The position numbers were made by a program, and so were the translations under genes. Positions 24,154 through 45,954 of a stretch of 64,000 nucleotides of DNA are shown here, in pieces. Origin of the DNA: Asterias rubens (lineage: Eukaryota > Echinodermata > Asteroidea > Forcipulatida > Asteriidae); the NCBI RefSeq assembly GCF_902459465.1, contig NC_047071.1, positions 7,954,098 to 8,018,097 of the forward strand, given 5' to 3'. The notes below the pieces were generated by a model. It had not been told where the DNA came from. It saw nothing but the letters and a program-made list of their open reading frames with translations, and did no database searches. Numbering within the stretch: the first letter of the stretch is position 1; the number at the start of each line of letters is the position of its first letter.

Positions 24154-27100
24154 CTACACTTCAAATTTTACGAGGTCCCCGCCACTCTCGTTCTCAATCT
24201 GGTTATAGACCCACTTTCTATTACAGCGACACTGCACTCCACATTTAGTTGAGGTGCACTGAGGGCATGGGTAATGGCACCCGGGACACTTGTCATTCAG
24301 GCAATCACACAAGTTTTTGTGTGTGTCAAGAAGTCTACCTTTTTCATCGTATATCACCTGTTGTCTTGCTTTTTGCCTGGAATATGAACAAGAAAAATAA
24401 AAAAGTAAATTAGTGTGAAACTCCTAAATACAAGCTCTTTACTAATACGCAATATAGGAGACTTAAAGCCATGGACACTTTCAGTAAACAGTATTGTTCA
24501 AAGGCCCACACTTTGTGTATCACAACTAATACATAAAATAACAAAACTGTGAAAATTTAGGCTCAATCGGTCATCGGAGTCGGGAGAAAATAACGGGAAA
24601 ACCCACCCTTGTTTCCGCTTGTTTCGCCGTGTCATGACATGTGTTTAAAATAAATCCGTAATTCTCGATATCGAGAATTGATAATTGTTTTAGTGTTTTC
24701 TCAAAAAGTAAAGCATTTCATGGAATAATATTTCAAGAGAAGTCTTTCACCATTATCTTCTGTAAACCCAGTAAGTTATTTGTAAATTTGTGAACTTTTT
24801 TTTTCTGTTCCGAAAGAGTACAGTGGCTTTAACAGTCCCTTTTGTTTGCCGTTCTGAGCTTGCAAGCGAACGCTCAGTATTGGACGCGTAGGTCTGTGCA
24901 TGCGCAATAGGACCATCTAAAAGTGTTTATAGTGTTTTTCTGTTGGAAATGTTCACTGTCTCAGCTGAGAATTCTGGTGTATAAAGCGTACACACACTTA
25001 GGTGGCTGCATCCTGTGCAGTCATCCACCTAGTCCATGGACATTGTTGGCCCATCTGGGGACAATGGAGGTAAGTATCCTTTTCATTCTCTCCCTACTTG
25101 CTAGACCATTGTACTGTACTGACTCATCTGTGGTCAGCTTTGTTCCATCAGCATCAATTGTGTCTGGTGCTTGCATCCTGCCAAAGACACATCTAGGCCT
25201 CATCCACCATCGAAGATATCTGAAATGCCCTGTTTCTTACTATGACAACTCCCCAGCCACTTTTCATTTGGAAATTGTGATTTTTGGTGACATTGCTGTA
25301 AATCCCGGCCCTGAAGGTGTCAATAACTCAAACTCAGCAGAAGCTAGTCCAAACTCTGCAAATTCCTACTCACGAAAAAAGCTTCTCAGTCTCCGTTATG
25401 CCCCATCCACACATGCTACAACTCTGCTGCCTTCCTGTACATTATCATTACAGAACCTTGGCCTTTTTGTAAATCCCAGCACTGTTTACCGACCTACACA
25501 TCGTGGTAAAAAAGCTGGTCGCCGTAGAACTGTTCATAAACCCCCCGTACCCGAAGTTACACTCCCATCTGTTCCAGTACCAGTGACTCCAGCCAAATCT
25601 CAACTCAGCCTTTGTGTTTTAATCACACAGTCCATCTGTAACAAGTATGACGATTTTGCTGATTTTGTTCTGCAAAAAGATCTGGACCTTGTTGCCGTTT
25701 CAGACACATGGCTGAGACCAGACGACAACTTAACATGTCGTCAGTGTACCCCTGCAGGCTACTACTTTCATCACATCCCAAGACCTCACAAGACTGGTGG
25801 AGGAGTTGCAATACTGTACAGATCTACTTTATCCGTCTCTGTGAAAAGTAATAACGTCCAGTACACAACTTTTGAATCTCTTCATGCTGAAGTTTCCGGA
25901 AACTCTAAATCTGTTCGCCTTGTCATTGTATACAGACCTGAAAGAGATTCAAACGGCCAACATGTGACTTTCTCAAGTTTTCTAAGGGAGTTTGAGAATT
26001 TGATTTTGGAATATCTGCTTCATCCATCGGAAATCATCATCACAGGCGACTTTAACATTCATGTTGATGACATCCACAACACCAATGCAAACCAGTTTAA
26101 GCATCTACTTCAGGCTTTTGGTCTTACCCAGCATATCAAGGAGCCGACTCATCGTCTCGGTCATTGCCTAGACCTTGTCATGACTCGTGAAATCTCCCCA
26201 ACAATTGTCTCAAACTTTGTTATTCTACCTGGATTATCAGACCATTATGCAGTCATGTGTAACTTAAGTCTGTGCAAGCCCAAAGTCCCAACCGTTACTA
26301 TAAAGAGCCGACAATGGAAACATGTGAATCCTACCGAAGTGTTCCGTGACATAGGCTCCCATTTAGCAAATCTAGAAGTTGATCACGACTGCTTGGATTC
26401 CTATGTCAGCCAATATGAGAGTACAGTCAGTGACATCTTGGATAAATACGCACCTTGGAAAACGAGATCAGTCAAGGTCCGAACTGAAGTCTCCTGGTTC
26501 AATGATGATATTCGTACAGCGAGAAAGAACTGTCGTCAACTGGAGCGGAAGTGGCGGAAAAATGGCAAATTGGCAATTCAACGACAAGAATATCGCAACC
26601 AATGTAAAGTAGTTAGGAATTTGATCAACCAGGCAAAGATCATCCATTATTCATCTCAAGTACAAGAATCCTCAGGAGATCAAAAGAAGCTTTTCAAGAT
26701 AATTGGTAAGTTGTTGCTCAAACCCAAAACCCCTGTCCTTCCATCCACTTACAATGACCAGGACTTAGCAAATGAGTTCCAGAAATTCTTTGTCACCAAG
26801 ATTTCAGACATCCGCTCATCATTTTCATCAGTCCCTCACAACGTACCGCAGACATTGCCACAACTTCAACCAGAGTGTAGACTATCTGTGTTTGAGCCTG
26901 CGACTGTTGCTGAGATTCAAAGGGTTATTATGAAATCTCCTTCAAAATCCTGTGAGCTGGATCCAGTGTCAACATCCATGATAAAGCAAAACATCGATAT
27001 TTTTGTACCCTACATCACTAAGCTTGTAAATGAATCCCTCAGTTCCGGTTGTTTCCCCGATAGCCTCAAAGTTTCCTACATCAGGCCGCTCATCAAGAAA

Positions 27101-30100
27101 CCAAACCTGGACAACGAGATATTCAAAAACTACAGACCAGTTGCAAACTTAAAATATCTTGGAAAAGTCATCGAACGAGTAGTTTCATCACGCATTTCTG
27201 ATCACATTCATACTTTCAACCTGTCCGACGTGTTCCAGTCAGCATACAAGCCTTTCCATGGGACCGAGGCTGCACTAGTCCGTGTGAGCAACGATATTCT
27301 CTCTGCAATGGACAATGGTAACCTTACAGCACTAGTCCTGCTAGACTTGAGTTCTGCTTTTGACACTGTTGATCACAACATCCTTCTCTCTCGGCTCCAG
27401 AATCACCTTGGCATAGAGGACACAGCCCTAGCATGGTGCAAATCGTATCTCTACAATAGAACTCAGCATGTATGTATTGGCACCGCGATATCCGACCCTA
27501 TTGTTTTGAACTACTCTGTGCCACAGGGGTCGGTACTCGGCCCGCAGTGGTTTACGCATACACTTTACCGATTCGTGACATCATCCTGAAATTTAATCTG
27601 AATTACCATGTGTACGCAGACGACACTCAGCTATACATCACGTTTAAATCTTCTCAAGAAAACGCCAATGCATCTATTGCAAGACTTGAGAAATGCATCC
27701 AAGAGATTCGACGTTGGACACAACAAAACTTCCTGAAGTTAAATGATGATAAGACAGAGTTCCTTCTATTTGGGTCACGTCAACAGTTAACTAAGGTTTC
27801 AGTGCCATACATCTCCATCGGTTATGCTCGGATAGCTCCCTCGCTGAAAGCTCGGAACTTAGGGGTTATTTTTGATTCATCAATGACACTTCAGCCACAC
27901 ATCAACAACATTGTTCGTTTATCATCATATCACATCAGGAATATAGGTAAGATTCGCAAGAACTTGGACAAAAGCGCCACTGAAAAGGTCATTCACGCAT
28001 TTGTTACTTCTCGTCTTGACAACGGCAATGCTCTTCTAAATCTGAGGTCTCGAAATCAAATTCGTTGAAAATGACTTCTTTCTCGAAAACTATGGCACTT
28101 CAGAGGGAGCCGTTTCTCACAATGTTTTATACCATCAACCTCTCCCCATTACTCGTCACCAAGAAAGGTTTAATGCTAATAATTATTTTGAGTAACTACC
28201 AATAGTGTCCACTGCCTTTAACTGAAATGCAATTTTCCAATCAGATGATAGAATGCGTTCTCTTTGCGTTGTGATCGTTATCGCTTTTGTTATCGCTGCA
28301 GTGTGACTTGACCTTAACTCTTTGTTTTAGTAGCATAGAAAACTATAGTAGCATAGAAAAATTCTCTGTATGAAGTTTTCAAATAAATGCCGAGCACTAC
28401 CTTTGAACAAATTCCACCTGAAATGTATATACCATTTATTTGCAAAATCCCTTTTTAATTAGGCACTCACTTCATATCTGTTCTCTGGAATGTCCTTCTC
28501 AATTTCCTCATTTCTCGTTCACTGTTTTCAGGGTCAAAGGTAGTCATGTCAAATTGCCGTCTGCCAGGGTTTTTGAATTCCAGACTCTTCAGAAGTTTCT
28601 GTGCGGCCTGATGATAAAAAAGGTTTTATAATGAAAGTTACAAAACATGTCGTACAAAAAATAATTATTGCAATTGACCTTGTTTGAAGTTTATGAACAA
28701 ATTGTCAATCAAAAGTCATATTCAATTTAATATATTGTACACTAAGAAAAAAGCATATACGATACAGGCAGCACAGTACATTAAAAGAACTAGAACAGCG
28801 AAGCTCCCATGGCGAGCTGCCGATCACCAGATAGAACCAATGACTGACAGAAAAACCAATCATTTGATCAACTGATGGTCAAAGGGGTGGGGACATTGAC
28901 AAATATGAAGTAATGACCATTTAAGGTTTTCATTGATTTAGCTCATTAACTGGAACCAGTGATCTTTGAGTTTTATCTTTTCATATTACATACATAAGCA
29001 GCAATATTTGATTATCGTTTTTAATCGATACATCGTTGCAATAAGGAGTTATGACCATAAGGTGTTCATTTTTTTAGCTCATTCAACTGGAACCAGTTAT
29101 AAACTCTTTGATGTTTATCTTTTCATATTATCTACACGTTAGGCCACATACAACAAAAATTGTTGATCGTCCTTTTTTCGCGGATGGGGGAGGGAGGGAG
29201 TTTTTTATTATTTTTTTATAAAGTTTTGTTGACATGCCAAAATATGAAATCAAGAATAAAGAAATCATCACAATCACTATTAAACAGAGGGTTTGTGTTT
29301 TTGATGTTTTCAATAGTTTTGTCAAACAAATTTAGCTTCTAGATGACATTTTCTGTAAACTTTTTCAAACAACTAAACACAGTGTAGCCCAAGTAAATAT
29401 TTGAAAAATTGTTCTTGCTTTGCCAACATGAATAAAACCTTCTTAAAACATCTTTTCAAACCTGTGCATTTTGAAAAAAAATATAAGCTGAAAAGGTTTA
29501 TTTTATAATAAAAAAAAGTGGCCGGGTTTTAAATGTCAATGGTCGGTCGTTTTTTTTTTATGTGTCCTTAGCAGCAATATTTGGTTCATGTTTTAAATTG
29601 GTAAATCGTTACAAAAGAAGGTATGACTATTTGAGTTATGACCGTTTATGTTTTTCATTGTTTCAGCTTATTCAACTGGAACAAGTGACAGAGAGTAAAA
29701 CTTTAAAATTTTAAATTAGATTTTTTTCTTAACTTTGTTTTTTGAAATTTTTGTTATTTTAAAAACTGTTACATTTTTTTTATTCCAAAACTTTTAAATT
29801 CCAAAAACTCAAACATTATTTGAAAACATAGCTTACAATTACCCACAATTACTGGCAATTATATATAACACTCCAAAAACTTTGACATTTCCAAAAACTT
29901 TAACGGACAGACGTATCTAATTTACCTCAATGAGATATCCCTTTTTTGTAAAAATTAGTGAAAAAGTGGTGGCGCCATACAGAAAGTTATCATATTTCTT
30001 TGGTACTAATATTAAAGTTATAGTATCTAATTTACCTGTATACTTTATATATACATGTATCCCTTTTTGTAAAAATAACAATTTAAGTGGTGGTGTGATA

Positions 30101-31746
30101 CAGAAAGTTAACCACACAAGGGAAAAGTTTCCGTATGCAGAGATGCCAACACTGAATTAAAAAAAAAAGTTGCATCTCCCAAAAGTTAAGGGCGAGCGTG
30201 GCTTGGGCTCCCTAAACCGATTTTTCTTTTACCCTCTACAATGCTAATTAGCTCATTTTCAGGCATTGTCGTGAAATAACAATTACCTCTGTATGCACCA
30301 CCAGAACAGCTACAAATGTTTATAATGGCCAGTGAAAAAAAAAATAAAAAATTCCCTCATCTTCTGACTTTGTTTTAAAAAAAACTATAACAAAGGGTGG
30401 CCTTACTTAAATGTTTTTGTTTTAATGGTCAGAAATGCAACAACAAGCTATTGGGAGAGAGAGAGAAAAAAAAAAAAAAAAATGTGTCCGGATTTTGGGC
30501 AAAAAATACGTGTCCGTATTTTGGGCATTGTCTGGACATCGGCGCTACAATAACTAGTAAGAAAGCATGGAAACTGTCTAGCTTAGATCTCACAGGCCAC
30601 TCAGTTGAAGGTATTTTTGTTCAGAAGGTTTCCTTTTTTGCCGCCATTATTTCTTACTTTTTGTGCCAAGCTTCGATGAAGTACATGTACAGACAGCGTT
30701 GGCACAATAATAGTGGATACATGAGGAATGAGGTTACTGTGACACGTTAGCTCACACACAACCTCATTTCCCACGCACGTGTGCACTATTCCCAATGGTG
30801 TAATAGAGATCAATGGGTACTATCTTGCAGCAATGCACTAGCGTAAAAATACTCATCCAGCCAGCCAGCGGGGGAGAGGGCACGCATCAATCATTACGTC
30901 GAGACACTTAATTGTTCGAGTGAATTCGCTGCTAATTTCAACACTGCGTTCTAAAATTAATAGTGTTTTTTCTCTTCTGTTACAATTATTTGGATTTTTT
31001 TTCTTAATTTTTATTTCCACTTAATATATCATTCGTTGTTTGCATGTATTGTACGATTTAATAAAATTATATTGGGCGGCTTGTTTAGCGTGTTTTATTG
31101 AGTATTGTCGTAGCGTCGTAGTCACGGCTCGAAATCGTATTTGCTACGCCCACATCGTGTATGTTGGTTATCTCTGCGTATGGCACACCTCTTTTTTATT
31201 CGATATGAAATAATATAGACTTTAAATTATATCCTCTAAATAAATTACCTCAATCAATAACACTATTAAAAGTATTATTATGTAATGAGATATCCCGTTT
31301 TGTAAAAATGAGAATGATGAGATGAGTGGAAAAAGTTGTCGTGCACAAGTTTACAGGCTTTATCATTATGTACTTGGGCCCTGATCTTTATCTGTATCTG
31401 TAATATTTGAGCCGGCAAACAAATGTCTGAAGACACATCACAGTCGCACCAGCTAAAACAACGCCATAACAGTAACAGAACTGGTCAAGGGAATAGCACA
31501 ACTGGTTAAGGGCATCTGGCAACGCTGGAAAGGCAACGTTATCAATACCTCGGGAAGTTTTGAACCGTCTTTTTGGTCTTGGGTCACTGTTTCTTTAGAT
31601 GGGTCGTTGTTAGAGATAGCTTCGTCCTCTTCATCATCATCGTCTAGAACAATTATGATATCTTCTGTGTTGTCTAACATTTGAAAAGGCTTCTTTTCCT
31701 GCTTGCGAATCATTTCACCCTTGTAGTTTTTCATGGGCGCAGACAT
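24154..31746 (-). CDS. ARL14EP: ARL14EP/ARL14EPL-type protein (ARF7EP_C domain), 3 exons
   Basis: Exons on the minus strand: 31746-31549, 28607-28471 and 24376-24154, giving 185 aa. The last exon holds the ARF7EP_C cysteine-rich domain: YDEKGRLLDTHKNLCDCLND, then CPGCHYPCPQC, TKCG, CRCNRKWVYNQIE. Exon 2 holds the conserved AAQKLLKSLEFKNPGRRQF motif. Exon 1 is acidic and contains DIIIVLDDDDEED, a strong SUMO-interacting-motif pattern. In mammals ARL14EP links ARL14 to myosin 1E. The nematode relative ARLE-14 works with the H3K9 methyltransferase MET-2, so a chromatin role is also possible. Length lies between ARL14EPL (about 150) and ARL14EP (260), so the exact paralogue is unresolved. Intron 2 contains a B-type MITE and a broken LINE. 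Head-to-head with ATP5F1A. Confidence 0.9.
24463..24832 (+). repeat. B-type TTAA MITE
   Basis: Starts TTAAAGCCATGGACACTTTC. The perfect palindrome ATTCTCGATATCGAGAAT is at 24661-24678. Ends CAGTGGCTTTAA directly before the LINE. Confidence 0.85.
24840..28035 (+). mobile_element. L2/CR1-group LINE, 3'-truncated and frameshifted
   Basis: A nearly full-length 5' part of a non-LTR retrotransposon with endonuclease and reverse-transcriptase domains. It lies antisense inside intron 2 of the ARL14EP-like gene. The usual C-terminal RT region, 3' UTR and tail are absent: homology stops near 28035 and runs directly into half of an A-type MITE. Its 5' edge lies just after a B-type MITE; I place it near 24840 by default, not from a target duplication. 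Confidence 0.9.
24923..28035 (+). pseudogene. LINE polyprotein: 2A-like motif, APE endonuclease, reverse transcriptase
   Basis: One frame is open from 24923 to 27589; a likely start is the ATG at 25064, giving a signal-peptide-like MEVSILFILSLLARPLYC. GDIAVNPGP at 25286-25312 resembles a 2A ribosome-skipping motif (DxExNPGP) with Ala for Glu. Endonuclease blocks follow: SDTWL (usually ETWL), GGGVAILY, ITGDFNIH and LSDHYAV. RT blocks are KNYRPVANL, LVLLDLSSAFDTVDHNIL and YSVPQGSVLGP. A frameshift near 27541-27550 moves the rest, including the catalytic YADDTQLY, to another frame (27472-28035). The frameshift and the missing 3' end make it non-functional. Confidence 0.9.
28035..28222 (+). repeat. 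Right half of an A-type MITE
   Basis: Begins inside the A central palindrome (CTAAATCTGAGGTCTCGAAA) and runs to ATAGTGTCCACTGCCTTTAA. The left half is absent. The palindrome is fused to the LINE breakpoint with the shared word TTCTA. Confidence 0.85.
28243..28318 (+). repeat. Half copy of the 8062-type MITE
   Basis: GAATGCGTTCTCTTTGCGTT to GCTGCAGTGTGACTTGACCTT matches the right half of 8062-8233. Confidence 0.6.
28920..29690 (+). repeat. Three diverged copies of a unit of about 120 bp
   Basis: Units at about 28920-29035, 29040-29145 and 29570-29690 share TTATGACC.T..GTTTTTCATTG, TTTAGCTCATT.AACTGGAAC and AGCAGCAATATTTG. The first two are adjacent. The intervening sequence is AT-rich. Confidence 0.6.
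29918..30130. repeat. GGCGCC MITE copies
   Basis: ACCTCAATGAGATATCCC, GTGAAAAAGTGGTGGCGCCA and a second, more diverged stretch ending AAGTGGTGGTGTGATACAG match 3514-3631. Another decayed piece is at about 31185-31320. Lies in intron 1 of the ARL14EP-like gene. Confidence 0.6.
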
Positions 31747-32053
31747 CTTGAATGAACGATGTGCATGCTGGGTAAAAAAAGCTTAGGCTCAATCCCTTGT
31801 ACCTTTGTTTACACAGAAACATATTAGAAATACTGTTTAATCATTGCTTAAATTTTATTTTGGTATAAATTAGATGATTTTTTTATTTATTGTTTAATAT
31901 TTTGTGCAATCAAATTTTAATTTATTGAAATAGTTTAATACCCAACAATCACATATTTTAGCCAGCACCAATATCTTTCGGGTTTCACCTTTTTCTAAGC
32001 AGGGGCGAAACACCGGTACCTCGGCCATTTTCGCAAGAAAAGTGAAACAAATC
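31747..32053. promoter_or_regulatory. Shared bidirectional promoter of the ARL14EP-like gene and ATP5F1A
   Basis: Only 307 bp separate the two divergent start codons, so 5' UTRs and core promoters of both genes must lie here or overlap. CTCGGCCATTTTCG at about 32022-32035 resembles a YY1-type site reading toward ATP5F1A. No TATA box is placed convincingly for either side. Confidence 0.75.
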
Positions 32054-44180
<12,127 letters not shown>

Positions 44181-44904
44181 AGATATTCTAATTAGCAATG
44201 CATCAAAGAGTTTCTAGGTTATTTACCCAAAAGCAGTTTTTTTTTCAGGGGATTGAGAGAGTATGGATTTAGCAAAGAATGAAATTGAATTGAAAGTTAA
44301 AACAAATATCCCTGATAGCTGGACCGAGATATGAGCACCTTTTGGAACATAGTCAATACTTGAAAAGGTTTTTATTCAAAATAAATCTAAAACCTATTAC
44401 AGTCTAACATCTACTTAAACGAATCATCAAAAGTTATATATGGTTAAATTGCATTCCTGCAACTTTCAGAATTATTTCCATATCCCTGTGTCTTAACTTT
44501 TCCTCATCGCCATTTCAAAGAGAGCCCCTCTACTAGTATTGTTTTGGAATTGAAAATTTGAATGTCTACGTAAAGGTGAAATATTTAATGAAGACCTTAA
44601 CACAGACCTGTTTTATGTTATTTATTCATTAAACTGGTCCTGTCACACTAGACAGTTATACAAACAAGAATTTGAAAATGTAATTATTAATACAGAGATG
44701 ACACATAAAAACATGCACGTAGACCAAAGTAGATGTTCCATATTATGTGATTCAGCTTTATTCAGTTTGTGATGGTTTTAAATCATTGGTTTGATGATAT
44801 CAAAAAAATAAGTTTCTTCAAGTAGGAATTTTGCCAGTTTGAGATTTCAGATGATACAAGGTTTCTTTAAAGTATACATATCTGATTTGTCAGTGGCTGG
44901 CTGT

Positions 44905-44910
44905 AATAAA
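44905..44910 (+). promoter_or_regulatory. Likely ATP5F1A polyadenylation signal
   Basis: AATAAA 725 bp after the stop, followed by a T/G-rich stretch. The use of this hexamer is inferred. Confidence 0.55.
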
Positions 44911-45200
44911 ATATTTGGTTGAAAGCTTATTAACAGTCTTTGTACGGTCTTCTTTTTCTTATTTTGACTTTTCATCAGGGAACATGTAACTGTGTAAAGG
45001 TCGGTCCTTTCTAGGCAGGCATGATGTTTTGCTCTTTGGCAAAAAAATAGGAAAATTTTTGTTTTCCGAATGCCACCTACTTGTTTGTATAATGTTTTGC
45101 TGAATGAACTTTCCGGGCATTTTATTTTTAAAATTTAGGCAAAGGCATAATTTAATCAGACTTATGTAGGAAGAATATCCTACATGTCCAGGCCTTATGC

Positions 45201-45586
45201 TTAAAGGCAGTGGACACTATTTGTAACTGTCAAAGACTAGCCTTCACAGTTGGTGTATCTCAACATATGCATAAAATAACAAACCTGTGAAAATTTGAGC
45301 TCAATTGGTCGTCGGAGTTGTGAGATAATAATGAAAGAAAAATAACTCTTGTCACACGTAGTTGTGTGTGTTTAGATGGTTGATTTCGAGACCTCAAGTT
45401 CTAAATCTGAGGTCTCGAAATCAAATTCGTGGAAAATTACTTCTTTCTCGAAAACTATGGCACTTCAGAGGGAGCCGTTTCTCACAATGTTTTATACCAT
45501 CAACCTCTCCCAATTACTTGCCACCAAGAAAGGTTTTATGCCAATAATTATTATGAGTAATTACCAATAGTGTCCACTGCCTTTAA
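45201..45586 (+). repeat. A-type TTAA MITE, well preserved
   Basis: TTAAAGGCAGTGGACACTAT at the left; ATAGTGTCCACTGCCTTTAA at the right. The central pair TTGATTTCGAGACCTCA / TGAGGTCTCGAAATCAA is at about 45379-45423. Best reference copy of the family here. Confidence 0.9.
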
Positions 45587-45589
45587 CCA

Positions 45590-45715
45590 GAGGCAACAAA
45601 AGCGATTGCCTCCATGCCCCCTGCCTGGTCGGTGCCCACGAAATGCTCCAGTAGAAATTGCCTTCGTGCCCTTGCCTTTTCTAAAAAGCAGCATACAGGC
45701 ATGCATGTCTAGGTG
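45590..45715 (-). repeat. Inverted AAGGGCAC-family repeat
   Basis: GAGGCAACAAAAGCGATTGC, GAAATGCTCCAGTAGAAATT and GTGCCCTTGCCTTTTC are the complement of the words at 5005-5130 and 7146-7325. Confidence 0.5.
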
Positions 45716-45954
45716 TGAATTAATGTTACCATAGACATGCCTAAAATCCAGTGGACTGCCAGAATGTTCTGAAGTCAGGTCCGTGATGATTGGCAGTGGT
45801 CCAACGAACCAGTCCATGTACACCCCCTGGAATAATTGACCAATCCAGTTGGAATGTTCTGAATTTTCAGACAATCCCCAAGATTTCAGAGCTTGGAGAG
45901 GTGTAGAATTCAGGTAACAGGAGCTCCTCTTTCCAGTCTTTGGATTCTTGATCA

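Larger units (their letters stand above)
44181..45954. other. Convergent 3' ends of ATP5F1A and DDX59
   Basis: ATP5F1A 3' UTR, then a spacer with an A-type MITE (45201-45586) and an inverted AAGGGCAC repeat (45590-45715). The last 240 bp before 45955 probably belong to the DDX59 3' UTR. A minus-strand AATAAA at 45121-45126 is a candidate DDX59 signal. Confidence 0.5.

Noticed and set aside
24923-27589. The 888-codon open frame as a host gene or an active retrotransposon
   Set aside because: It encodes LINE endonuclease and RT blocks, has a frameshift before the catalytic YADD, and lacks its 3' end.
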